Assembly: GCA_964617665.1 (NCBI GenBank)
Contig: CAZUAH010000127.1
Location: 1-29,091, forward strand
Source: JADHUC01 sp964617665
GTDB lineage: Bacteria; Planctomycetota; Planctomycetia; Pirellulales; Pirellulaceae
Reading direction: 5' to 3'
DNA length: 29,091 bases
The number at the start of each line of letters is the position of its first letter. Positions within the stretch are counted from its first letter, which is position 1. The position numbers and the translations under genes are program-made. Under the pieces are notes generated by a model. That model was not told where the DNA came from and did not search any database. It saw nothing but the letters and a program-made list of their open reading frames with translations. Shown here in pieces: positions 17,667 to 25,691 of this stretch.

Positions 17667-18572
17667 ATGAACATAACAACAGCACTGGTCCTTTCGCTGA
17701 TCATCGGCTCGCCGTTGGCGGCCGATCCGCCGTCAAAGCTCAAGCGGCAGTCACCGGTGGCCGCTCCGAAGGAAAGGAAACTGAAACCTCCGCCGCCAGA
17801 GCTCAATCGGCAACCGCTCGTAGCCGCTGACATCGCCGAACTACCGGAAGGAACGGAGCGTGTCGATATTTTTCTGCTGATGGGGCAGTCCAACATGAAG
17901 GGCCGGGGCGTTATGCCTGAAGAGCCCCTTTCAGATCCTCGGATCATCATGATGCATCTGAAGACGGACAGCTGGTTTCTTGCCCGGCATCCGCTTCACC
18001 TGATTGGCAACCCGAGAGATTTCAGCGGCGCCGACAATGCCGGCGTCGGCCCCGGGATCAGTTTTGCTCAAACGCTCGCTGCGGCGCAGCCGAACACGCG
18101 GATTGCACTCATTCCCTGCGCCAAGGGCGGATCGAATATCACCCAGTGGCGCAAGGGCCGAATGCTGTATGACGAGACGGTCCGCCGTGCCAAACTGGCT
18201 CTCAGCCAAGGGCCCAAGGGCAAGACCCGAATCGCTGGGGCGCTGTGGCTGCAGGGGGAGTCTGATTCGACGACACCGAACAAGATCCAAGCGTATCCGG
18301 ATTCTCTTGGCAACCTCATCGACAACCTCCGTGCCGATCTCGCCATTGTAGACCTACCCTTCATCGCCTGTACGATCGGAGAGAAGAAGAACCCGGAACT
18401 GCGAGCCAAGCTCAACGCAATACTACTGGAGTTGCCGAAACTTCGCCCACACACTGCCTGTGTCGATGGTCGTTCCTTTGCCGGGTTTGTCGACAGCGTT
18501 CACTTCGATACTTCCACTCAGCAAGAGCACGGCCGCCGCTATGCGGCCGCGTATCTCAAACTGGCGAAGTGA
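17667..18572 (+). CDS. Secreted SGNH carbohydrate esterase, CE6/SASA type
   Basis: 301 residues with a strong AGGAGGTG ribosome-binding site at 17651-17658 and a signal peptide ending around residue 19. The SASA/CE6 esterase blocks are all present: LLMGQSNMKG with nucleophile S75, NAGVGPGISFA, IPCAKGGSN, LWLQGESD and DSVHFD with D276 and H279 completing the triad. CE6 and sialate O-acetylesterase relatives remove O-acetyl groups from polysaccharides, and here deacetylation would expose sugars to the neighbouring glycosidases. Between the signal peptide and the catalytic domain is a Lys/Pro-rich linker (about 22-55) with an imperfect internal duplication, KRQSPVAA and NRQPLVAA. Xylan-type acetylesterase activity is the known alternative. 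Confidence 0.88.
   Translation: MNITTALVLSLIIGSPLAADPPSKLKRQSPVAAPKERKLKPPPPELNRQPLVAADIAELPEGTERVDIFLLMGQSNMKGRGVMPEEPLSDPRIIMMHLKTDSWFLARHPLHLIGNPRDFSGADNAGVGPGISFAQTLAAAQPNTRIALIPCAKGGSNITQWRKGRMLYDETVRRAKLALSQGPKGKTRIAGALWLQGESDSTTPNKIQAYPDSLGNLIDNLRADLAIVDLPFIACTIGEKKNPELRAKLNAILLELPKLRPHTACVDGRSFAGFVDSVHFDTSTQQEHGRRYAAAYLKLAK
17737..17828 (+). repeat. Imperfect 29-nt direct repeat inside esterase linker
   Basis: Units at 17737-17765 and 17800-17828 match at 22 of 29 positions by eye and are offset by 63 nt, that is 21 codons. They encode the duplicated linker segment of the CE6-type esterase. Confidence 0.5.
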
Positions 18573-18580
18573 ATTACTAG

Positions 18581-18618
18581 CGAGGCGGTGCCTCGGACCG
18601 ATACGAGCTACCGCTCGG
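18581..18618. repeat. Paired intergenic hairpins, REP-like
   Basis: CGAGGC (18581-18586) and GCCTCG (18590-18595) form a perfect 6-bp stem with a 3-nt loop, 8 bp after the esterase stop. A second hairpin follows: CGAGC (18604-18608) and GCTCG (18613-18617) around TACC. The 18 nt at 18601-18618 recur exactly, inverted, at 28071-28088. No T-tract follows, so this looks more like a dispersed palindromic repeat than an intrinsic terminator. It may attenuate transcription or stabilise mRNA ends between the esterase and sulfatase genes. Confidence 0.55.
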
Positions 18619-18696
18619 TTGCCAAAGGTCTGAATGCGACGGAACCATGGATGTGCAGGGAAAGTGGAACGCCAAACGCAAATAGGAGCTGATCCA

Positions 18697-20070
18697 ATGA
18701 AAACCCATATGTTCTGTTTTCTGGTCGGCGTTTCGTTGTCGGCCCAGGTGAGCTGGGCTAAGGATCCGCCGAACTTCATCATCGTCATGACGGATGACCA
18801 AGGGTGGGGCGATGCCGGGTACGCCGGCCACCCTCGGCTGAAGACACCAAATCTTGACGCGATGGCTGCCAGCGGTCTTCGCTTCGATCGATTCTACGCA
18901 ACCGCCTCGATGTGCAGCCCAACACGAGTTGCGACCCTGACCGGCAGGAACAACCTTCGCTTTGGCATCGGGGGACCCATCAGCCAGGGTGAAGATCACT
19001 TGCCTAAGGAAGAGATTACGATCGCCGAAGCACTGGCCCCGCTTGGTTATGTCAGCGGCCACTTCGGCAAATGGCATGTGGGTGACATTGTCAACGAAGA
19101 GGATTCCACGAATATCATGCATCCGGGCATGGCTGGGTTTGCCGAGTGGTTCTCGACACGCAACGTCTTGCCCACGTTCGATCCCTACCAGGGTAAATTC
19201 GACAAAACACAACACTACTATCACAACGGTCGGTATGTTTCTGAAGACGAGGGCATTCGCGGCGACGATTCCCGGATTGTCATGGACGCGGCCCTGAAAT
19301 TTGTCCAGGATCGCGGCAACGACAAAAAGCCGTTCTTCGCCTTCATCTGCTTTCATGCCGTCCATTATCCGCTCGGCCTGATATCGGAGTACGCACAGCC
19401 GTATACCGATGTCACCGACAAGACGACGAAGAACTACTACTCGAACATCACGGCGATCGATGTGGCGGTCGGTCGGTTACGCGCCGCCCTCCGCGAAAGC
19501 AGTCTTTCGGAAAACACCCTGCTCTGGTTCTGTTCGGACAACGGCCCCAATCTCAAAGGAGACAATGAGGCTGGGCCGGGCTCAAAGGGGCCTTATCGCG
19601 GGTGCAAAGGCCAGCTGTATGAGGGCGGCATCCGTGTGCCGGGACTGTTGGAATGGCCGGAAGGCATTTCGCGACCACGAGTGGTTAATACGCCGGTCGT
19701 CACCAGCGATTTCTTTCCAACGTTTGTGGATTTGGCTGGCGGCAAGTTGCCGGCTCGCCCGTACGATGGGATCAGCCTCGTTCCGCTATTGAAAGGCGAG
19801 GCCAACTCATTCGATCGCAACATCTGCTTTTCGACACGCGGCTGGCTCGCCATTCAGAACGAGAAGTACAAGCTCGTCCGACCCAAAGGCAAAACGTCGT
19901 CGTTTGAACTCTATGACATGGAAGGCGATCCTCACGAAACCAAGAACATCGCTGCTGTCCATCCCGAACTCACCAGGGAACTCCGCGCGACGCTCGAAGA
20001 TTGGATGGCAGAATGCGAAGCGAGCGAACGTGGAGAGGACTACATCGAGGAAGAAGAGCATGCTCAATAG
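18697..20070 (+). CDS. Secreted formylglycine-dependent sulfatase
   Basis: 457 residues from the ATG at 18697, which has AGGAG at 18684-18688 and begins a signal peptide ending near SWA-21; the frame is open further upstream to 18634 but without a signal. All canonical S1 motifs are present: FIIVMTDDQGWGD, MCSPTRVATLTGR with formylglycine cysteine C73, GKWHVGD, WFCSDNGPN, and the glycine-rich GPYRGCKGQLYEGGIRVP loop that contributes Lys and His/Arg ligands in arylsulfatase-A-like enzymes. The C-terminus has IQNEKYKLV and LYDMEGDPHE. This is the most standard sulfatase of the window and is not a close sister of the 5193/6687 pair. Its end overlaps the next gene by 11 nt, implying translational coupling with a GH117-like enzyme. 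Confidence 0.95.
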   Translation: MKTHMFCFLVGVSLSAQVSWAKDPPNFIIVMTDDQGWGDAGYAGHPRLKTPNLDAMAASGLRFDRFYATASMCSPTRVATLTGRNNLRFGIGGPISQGEDHLPKEEITIAEALAPLGYVSGHFGKWHVGDIVNEEDSTNIMHPGMAGFAEWFSTRNVLPTFDPYQGKFDKTQHYYHNGRYVSEDEGIRGDDSRIVMDAALKFVQDRGNDKKPFFAFICFHAVHYPLGLISEYAQPYTDVTDKTTKNYYSNITAIDVAVGRLRAALRESSLSENTLLWFCSDNGPNLKGDNEAGPGSKGPYRGCKGQLYEGGIRVPGLLEWPEGISRPRVVNTPVVTSDFFPTFVDLAGGKLPARPYDGISLVPLLKGEANSFDRNICFSTRGWLAIQNEKYKLVRPKGKTSSFELYDMEGDPHETKNIAAVHPELTRELRATLEDWMAECEASERGEDYIEEEEHAQ

Positions 20071-21289
20071 AATCTGCTTGGGATGGATTGGCACGGTGGC
20101 CCTGCTCGTTGGGGCTTCGTTGTCGTCGCTTGCGCAGGACGCTGGCCGTGCGACACCATCATCGGCCGAATCGTCTGCGGAGAATCTGACCGATCGGACG
20201 ATGAGCGCCGCCATGCGACGACACGTGGTCGACGACAGCGAAAACGAACTCTACACGCGTTTTCGATACAGCCCGGTCAAGGGTCTCGGCTACGAACCGG
20301 GAGTCAACCGCCGCGATCCAAGTTCGATCATCAAAGTAGGCGATCTGTACTACGTGTGGTACACGCACTGTACCGACCCCAAGTACAAATGGCTGAACGC
20401 CGACATCTGGTATGCCACCAGCCCCGACGGGGTGAATTGGACTGAACGCGGCCCCGCGGTCCGACGTGGCCCCAAGGGATCCTGGGATGACTTCAGTGTT
20501 TTCACCACCAATATCCTTGTGGCCGATGGCAAATATTATCTCTGCTATCAGGCCCGCACGTTTACCAGTCGTCGAAACGTCGTCGGCATGGCCAAGGCCG
20601 ACTCGCCGGACGGACCTTGGGTCAAGTTGGCTGATCCGATTCTGAGAACGACACCCGATGGCAAACTCAAAGAGTTGCCGGGTGGCTACACGAACTGGTC
20701 CCAGTTCGAAGAAAAAGGCTCCTGGGATAGCGGCGCGGTACACGATCCCGGTATCCTCCCACGATTCGGCAAGTACTGGCTGTATTACAAAGGTCATCAG
20801 ATCGGCGGCAGGATGGCCGCCGATTCAAAGTGGGGTGTGGCCGTGGCTGACCATCCAGAAGGCCCTTACACCAAGAGCCCGCTCAATCCGGTCACGAACA
20901 GCGGCCACGAGATTTGGGTCTGGCCATGGAAGAAAGGTATCGCCGCCATCGTGGATTGGGCGGGACTGGAAAAGGACACCGTTCAGTATTCCGAAGATGG
21001 AGTCAATTTCGATGTCGTGGCTTCACTGGAGGACATACCGCCGGCCGGCGGCGCCTACATCTCGGACAAGTTCGACGATCCCGAAAACGGCCAAGGCTTC
21101 ACTTGGGGCCTGTGCCATTACGGCATGAGCGACTGGAACTTCCTGCTTCGTTTCGAGTGTGATCTGCACCGTGACAGCGAGAAGCAGTTGCAGTGGAAAT
21201 ACTTCAGGCACTACAGTACGGTTCGCGACGTCATGATCGATCCCGATCGATTTGGTGTTCCGCCGAAGGCCCTAAGACGCAACCCATAG
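20060..21289 (+). CDS. Secreted GH117-like five-bladed beta-propeller glycosidase (copy B)
   Basis: 409 residues. The ATG at 20060 lies within the end of the sulfatase gene, after a purine-rich GAGGAAG, and opens a signal peptide ending near LAQ-26. The segment SAAMRR (49-54) matches the SxAxxR motif that in known GH117 enzymes supports domain-swapped dimers. Catalytic candidates are D86 in NRRDPSS, D229 in AVHDPG and H283 in NSGHEI. Repeated blades show DLYYVWYT, KYYLCYQ and KYWLYYKG. This is the first of three tandem GH117-like genes. Known members cleave terminal 3,6-anhydro-L-galactose from neoagaro-oligosaccharides; whether this one does, or handles a related desulfated L-sugar, is unknown. 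Confidence 0.85.
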   Translation: MLNRICLGWIGTVALLVGASLSSLAQDAGRATPSSAESSAENLTDRTMSAAMRRHVVDDSENELYTRFRYSPVKGLGYEPGVNRRDPSSIIKVGDLYYVWYTHCTDPKYKWLNADIWYATSPDGVNWTERGPAVRRGPKGSWDDFSVFTTNILVADGKYYLCYQARTFTSRRNVVGMAKADSPDGPWVKLADPILRTTPDGKLKELPGGYTNWSQFEEKGSWDSGAVHDPGILPRFGKYWLYYKGHQIGGRMAADSKWGVAVADHPEGPYTKSPLNPVTNSGHEIWVWPWKKGIAAIVDWAGLEKDTVQYSEDGVNFDVVASLEDIPPAGGAYISDKFDDPENGQGFTWGLCHYGMSDWNFLLRFECDLHRDSEKQLQWKYFRHYSTVRDVMIDPDRFGVPPKALRRNP

Positions 21290-21303
21290 AGATAGGGAAT
21301 GAC

Positions 21304-22551
21304 ATGACTGTTGCGCGATCGATCGTGTTGTTGTTGGCACTGGGACCGTTCAACTTGGTCTGGGCGGGAGATCCCACACAGACCGAACCGTTCCCTGCCA
21401 TCCTTCCGCTCACCAAACCAACCGACCGGCCGCTGGGCTCTGCCATGCAGAGGCTGTACGATCAGTGGAATCCGCATGAGGATCGCGGCAACGAACTCTA
21501 TTCCAATTTCAAGTACACGCCGCTCGAAGGCTTGGAGCTGAAGGCGAGTATCTCGCGTCGCGATCCGACGAAGGTACTGCTGATCGATGGCGTTTACCAC
21601 GTCTGGTACACCTGTCGCAAAGCCGCTGGTGTTCCGGCTGGCGGGAAGGGCGCGACCGATACGATTCCGTCGTTCGACTGGGATCTGTGCGATCTATGGC
21701 ACGCTACCAGCAAAGATGGCTGGACCTGGAAGGAAGACGAGAAACCGGCCGTGACGCGTCTGGCGAAACCGCAGTACGGCTGGCGCTCGATCTCAACGCC
21801 CGACATTCTGATCTGGAAAGGGAAGTACTACCTCTATTACCAGGGATTCAACGAGATTCCCGGCCTGGCTGTCGGCGATCGTGCCGCCGTGACCGTAGCC
21901 CAAGCGGACTCGCCTTACGGGCCGTGGAAGCCGCTGGGCAGGGCGGTAGTCGATTTCGGCGGGCCCGAGGACTGGGACGCCAATGCCATCCACGACCCGT
22001 ATCCAATCATTTACAACGGGAAGATTCATCTCTATTACAAGGGTTCTCCACAGAAGGGCGGCCGCGACGGAACCATTGTCCGCGCGCAGGGCGTAGCGAT
22101 TGCCGAACACCCGTTCGGTCCATTCAAGAAGTCGCCGCTGAACCCAGTGATCAACTCCGGTCACGAAACCTGCATGTTCCCGTTCAAGGGCGGCGTGGCC
22201 GCCATTGTCAGCCCGGACGGTGCTGAGAAGAACACCGTGCAGTTCGCCCCCGACGGCATCAACTTCGAGGTGAAGTCCCTGATCCAGATTCCGCCGGTGG
22301 CGCCGGGGCCATTCGTGCCAGACGCCTTTGCCGACAACAGCAATGGCCGTGGGATCACCTGGGGACTGTGCCACATCATGGATAAGGAGAGCGGAGACGA
22401 CAACTCGATTCTGGCCCGCTTTGATTGCGACCTGTCTCTGGATGTCGATCGCCAGTATTTCAAACGCAACAACCTGCGCTTCAACGACGAGACCTATTTT
22501 CAAGAGAGCACTGTTCTACAGGGCTGGCTCAAGAAGCGGATTGCAGATTGA
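21304..22551 (+). CDS. Secreted GH117-like five-bladed beta-propeller glycosidase (copy C)
   Basis: 415 residues from the ATG at 21304, 14 bp after copy B, with a signal peptide ending near VWA-21. The dimer-swap motif is degenerate, GSAMQR (45-50), with Gly for Ser. Catalytic candidates are D87 in SRRDPTK, D231 in AIHDPYP and H287 in NSGHET. Blade strands include VYHVWYT, KYYLYYQG and KIHLYYKG. It is much closer to the next gene than to copies A and B, sharing NPHEDRGNELYSNFKYT, NPVINSGHETCMFPFK and ILARFDCDLSLDV, so C and D come from a tandem duplication. Enzymatic role as for copy B, with substrate open. Confidence 0.87.
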   Translation: MTVARSIVLLLALGPFNLVWAGDPTQTEPFPAILPLTKPTDRPLGSAMQRLYDQWNPHEDRGNELYSNFKYTPLEGLELKASISRRDPTKVLLIDGVYHVWYTCRKAAGVPAGGKGATDTIPSFDWDLCDLWHATSKDGWTWKEDEKPAVTRLAKPQYGWRSISTPDILIWKGKYYLYYQGFNEIPGLAVGDRAAVTVAQADSPYGPWKPLGRAVVDFGGPEDWDANAIHDPYPIIYNGKIHLYYKGSPQKGGRDGTIVRAQGVAIAEHPFGPFKKSPLNPVINSGHETCMFPFKGGVAAIVSPDGAEKNTVQFAPDGINFEVKSLIQIPPVAPGPFVPDAFADNSNGRGITWGLCHIMDKESGDDNSILARFDCDLSLDVDRQYFKRNNLRFNDETYFQESTVLQGWLKKRIAD

Positions 22552-22563
22552 GGAGAAATCCGA

Positions 22564-23886
22564 ATGATAACTGCCATGGAGCTTGACAAGAAAAGTGAGG
22601 GCGCCTCTCCAAGGCGTCCGCAGACGACTGGGCCAGCCGTCCCTATCTTCATCGTGATTCTGTTGGCGACGGCAGCCATTGCCCAACAGAAACCGTTTCC
22701 CGCAGTGATCCCGGAGGAAAAGCCGAACTTTCAGATGAGCGCGGCGATGGAGCGGTTGTATGACGAGTGGAATCCGCACGAGGACCGCGGCAACGAGTTG
22801 TATTCCAACTTCAAATACACAGAGCTGAATGGGTTCAAACGCGAAGCTAACGTATCGCGCCGCGATCCGACCAAGGTGATCAAGGTCGACGGCATCTACC
22901 ATGTCTGGTACACCGGCCGCCGTTCGGAGTGCCCGCCTGTGGGGCTGCAGAATGCGACCGATACCAAGCCTGGCACGGATTGGGACCTGGCCGATATCTG
23001 GCACGCTACCAGCAAGGACGGTTGGAGTTGGGTTGAGGACAAAGAACCTGCCGTGCGGCGCCCGCCGAAGCCGAAGCCGAAGCGGGGCTTTCGCTCGATT
23101 TGCACGCCGGGCGTATTGGTTTGGAAGGGCAAATACTATCTCTACTTCCAGGCCTACAGTCCGATGGTTGGCGGTCAGGTGTGGTGCCCGGTTCGCGTCG
23201 CCTATGCCGACTCGCCTTATGGCCCGTGGGCACACCACCCGGAGCCGGCACTGGTACCGAGCCCGCCCGGCTCCTGGGGCAATATCAAGATCAACGACCC
23301 CTGCCCGGTTGCGCATAAGGGAAGGATCTTGATCTACTACAAAGGCGCTCCAATCGAGCGCGGCCCGGAATATGTCCTGCGCATGCAGGGCGTGGCCTTC
23401 TCCGATAATCCGCTCGGCCCATTCGAGGCATCGAAGCTGAACCCGGTGATCAACTCCGGCCATGAAACCTGCATGTTCCCGTTCAAGGACGGTGTGGCCG
23501 CATTGGTGGCGCTGGACGGTCCTGAGAAGAACACGATCCAGTGGTCGCCCGACGGCGAGAACTTCAAGGTGATGTCGATGATTCAGGTGCCGCCGGTTGC
23601 TCCAGGGCCATATTGCCCGGACGCTTTTTCGGACAACGGTGACGGACGCGGCTTCACGTGGGGGCTGTGCCACATCAATCCTGACGGTGGCGGTGCGGCC
23701 AACGAATCGATCCTGGCGAGGTTTGATTGCGACCTGTCGCTCGACGTCAACTGGGAGATTTTCAAACGCAACAACCTGCGCTTCAACGAGCAGACCTACT
23801 TCCAGAAGGGCGTCGCCTTGCCCCCGTTCATCAAACAGCAAATTCTCCGGGAACAGAAGACGCTGGATAGGGAGACAATCCGATGA
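22564..23886 (+). CDS. Secreted GH117-like five-bladed beta-propeller glycosidase (copy D)
   Basis: 440 residues, with AGGAG at 22551-22555 placed 8 nt before the ATG. The N-terminus has a long charged n-region before the hydrophobic signal core (about 25-40); the in-frame ATG at 22576 is a possible alternative. SAAMER (59-64) fits the SxAxxR motif. Catalytic candidates are D101 in SRRDPTK, D245 in KINDPCP and H300 in NSGHET; the second replaces the HDP of copies B and C with NDP. A Lys/Pro-rich insertion, RRPPKPKPKRG, lies where copy C has a shorter loop. It overlaps the next GH29 gene by ATGA, a sign of coupled translation. Confidence 0.87.
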   Translation: MITAMELDKKSEGASPRRPQTTGPAVPIFIVILLATAAIAQQKPFPAVIPEEKPNFQMSAAMERLYDEWNPHEDRGNELYSNFKYTELNGFKREANVSRRDPTKVIKVDGIYHVWYTGRRSECPPVGLQNATDTKPGTDWDLADIWHATSKDGWSWVEDKEPAVRRPPKPKPKRGFRSICTPGVLVWKGKYYLYFQAYSPMVGGQVWCPVRVAYADSPYGPWAHHPEPALVPSPPGSWGNIKINDPCPVAHKGRILIYYKGAPIERGPEYVLRMQGVAFSDNPLGPFEASKLNPVINSGHETCMFPFKDGVAALVALDGPEKNTIQWSPDGENFKVMSMIQVPPVAPGPYCPDAFSDNGDGRGFTWGLCHINPDGGGAANESILARFDCDLSLDVNWEIFKRNNLRFNEQTYFQKGVALPPFIKQQILREQKTLDRETIR

Positions 23887-25523
23887 GACAGGGCGTTTGG
23901 CTTGGATTCGTCATTGCCGTGCAGGCCGTTTCGGCAATGGGTCATGAACCGAACTGGGAATCGCTCGCGGCAGTCAACGAATCGCCCGACTGGTTCCGGG
24001 ACGCCAAGTTCGGCATTTACTTCCACTGGGCGCCGTATTCGGTGCCGGCTTACGGCAACGAGCACTATCCGCGCACGATGTACGGCCATCCCAGCGGCAA
24101 GAAGCCCGTGCCCAGCAAGCACAGGAATTATATGCTCGGCGTCGGGTTCCAGACCTTCCGCGAGCACGAGTTTCACAAGCGTCATTTCGGCGAACCCAAG
24201 GATTTTGAATATCACGACCTGTTCCCCATGTTTACGGCGGAGCACTACGATGCCGAGGAATGGGCCGATCTGTTTGTGAAAGCCGGCGCCAGATTTGCCG
24301 GCCCCGTGGCGATGCATCACGACGGCTATGCCCTTTGGGATTCGAAAGTCACCCCATGGAACGCTGCTCGGATCGGTCCGAAACGAGATCTGGTCGGGGA
24401 ACTGGCCGCCGCGATCCGCAAGCGCGGCATGAGATTCATCACGACGTTCCACCACGCAAAGGTCGGGCAGGCCTCGGCCGATGCTCCGGAAAACGAGAAG
24501 CGCCGCTGGCACTACTACGGCCGCGAAAAATACCTTCAGCGCGAGGCCCCCGCGCGAATCGGCAACGACCCCGAAGACCTGCGGAAGCTCTACGGTACCG
24601 TGCCGTGGCCGGAGTTCTGCGAGTGGTGGAATCAAATCCTCGAAGAGGTGGTCGACGAGTATCGGCCTGACGTCATCTGGTTCGACTCCTGGCTCGACCG
24701 CCTGCCGCAGGAAAGCCGCGCTCGCTTTGCTGCCTACTATTTCAACGCCGCCGAAGAATGGGGCAAAGAGGTTGTCACCACGTACAAGCAGAATGATCTG
24801 CCGCAGAACGTCGGAGTCGTTGACTTTGAGAAGGGGCGTCTCGAACAGCTAACGGAGTACTGTTGGCTGACGGACGACACCATCAGCGCGGGGCAGTGGA
24901 CGAAAACGGGCAGTTGGTCCTACACTGAAGAGCTGGACATCAAGTCCGCCAAAACGCTGCTACACATGCTGATCGATATCGTCAGCAAGAATGGCAACCT
25001 GCTGCTAAATATCTCCCCGACTGCCGACGGGATCATCCCCGACGAGCAGCGCCGCTCGCTGATGGATATGGGCGAGTGGCTGCGAGCCAACGGCGAAGCG
25101 ATCTATGGCACCCGCCCGTTCGTCACCTACGGCGAAGGCCCCAAACGAATTACCTCTTCAGAGCACGGCGGGCACTTCACCCAGATGAGCGGCGACTACA
25201 ACGTTGAGAACATTCGCTTCACCACCAAAGGCAACACCATCTACGCCATCCAACTCGGTCGGGCCGGTAGCGAAGTGGATGTCACGGTCAAGAGCCTCGC
25301 CGAGAGCAAACTTGGCGATACGAAGATCACCAGGGTCACCGTTCTCTCCTCAACAGAAGAAATCGACTGGAAGGTCACCGAGGGTGGGCTGGTTTTAAAG
25401 ACACCGTTCAGAGCACCCAACAAGACCGCCGTGGTCTTCAAAATCGAAACGGAGAGCGGCTGGGGTACCGTCGAAGCAGATGTTCCACCCAAGCCGATGG
25501 ATCCGATTTCGGTGGACGATTAG
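23883..25523 (+). CDS. Secreted GH29-family enzyme (copy 4)
   Basis: 546 residues; the ATG overlaps the previous stop by 4 nt. Signal peptide about 1-20. GH29 motifs are FGIYFHWAPYSVPAY (HWA where the sisters have HWG), MHHDGYALWDS, IGPKRDLVGEL, FHHAKVG and VIWFDSWLD with nucleophile D268. An insertion of about 35 residues after the HW motif and a GRE-rich loop around residues 200-235 are specific to this copy. The motif SKNGNLLLNISP and the NGEAIYGTRPF region close the barrel, and a C-terminal beta domain ends TAVVFKI before a short tail. It closes the plus-strand cluster, downstream of the three GH117-like genes, so these probably act on the same oligosaccharide. Confidence 0.92.
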   Translation: MRQGVWLGFVIAVQAVSAMGHEPNWESLAAVNESPDWFRDAKFGIYFHWAPYSVPAYGNEHYPRTMYGHPSGKKPVPSKHRNYMLGVGFQTFREHEFHKRHFGEPKDFEYHDLFPMFTAEHYDAEEWADLFVKAGARFAGPVAMHHDGYALWDSKVTPWNAARIGPKRDLVGELAAAIRKRGMRFITTFHHAKVGQASADAPENEKRRWHYYGREKYLQREAPARIGNDPEDLRKLYGTVPWPEFCEWWNQILEEVVDEYRPDVIWFDSWLDRLPQESRARFAAYYFNAAEEWGKEVVTTYKQNDLPQNVGVVDFEKGRLEQLTEYCWLTDDTISAGQWTKTGSWSYTEELDIKSAKTLLHMLIDIVSKNGNLLLNISPTADGIIPDEQRRSLMDMGEWLRANGEAIYGTRPFVTYGEGPKRITSSEHGGHFTQMSGDYNVENIRFTTKGNTIYAIQLGRAGSEVDVTVKSLAESKLGDTKITRVTVLSSTEEIDWKVTEGGLVLKTPFRAPNKTAVVFKIETESGWGTVEADVPPKPMDPISVDD

Positions 25524-25551
25524 GTGAGCAGCGAGTAAAGCCTTCCCGTAG

Positions 25552-25609
25552 CCACGCTCGCCAGCGCGTGGTTTGGACCCGTCAGGCGCCCGTGTTCTGG
25601 CAAACGTGG
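25552..25609. repeat. Inverted pair of palindromic intergenic repeats
   Basis: At 25552-25571, CCACGC and GCGTGG form a 6-bp stem around an 8-nt loop, 28 bp after the last GH29 stop. At 25590-25609 an inverted relative of the same 20-nt unit occurs, with 14 of 20 positions matching by eye when reversed. The first hairpin is followed by TTT but no long T-run. It could act as a weak terminator for the operon or be a REP-like element. Confidence 0.5.
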
Positions 25610-25691
25610 TGACATTAGGCAAGCGATGCATGGTTGTACCGAAGCCGTGAGACGCCGCATCGATGAAATTTTCTCTTCGAGTGAAGGGTTA

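Noticed and set aside
18581..18595. Intrinsic transcription terminator after the esterase gene
   Set aside because: The 6-bp stem is perfect but no T-tract follows, and the next sulfatase continues the operon layout, so a repeat element is the safer call.
22516..23841. Long minus-strand open frame of 441 codons opposite GH117 copy D
   Set aside because: It mirrors a gene with clear family motifs, has no ribosome-binding site or recognisable domain, and arises from GC-rich codon bias on the other strand.
20060..23886. Assigning the locus firmly to agar degradation from the GH117-like genes
   Set aside because: No beta-agarase or porphyranase of GH16, GH50 or GH86 type is visible, and GH29/GH141/sulfatase content fits fucan-type glycans equally well.
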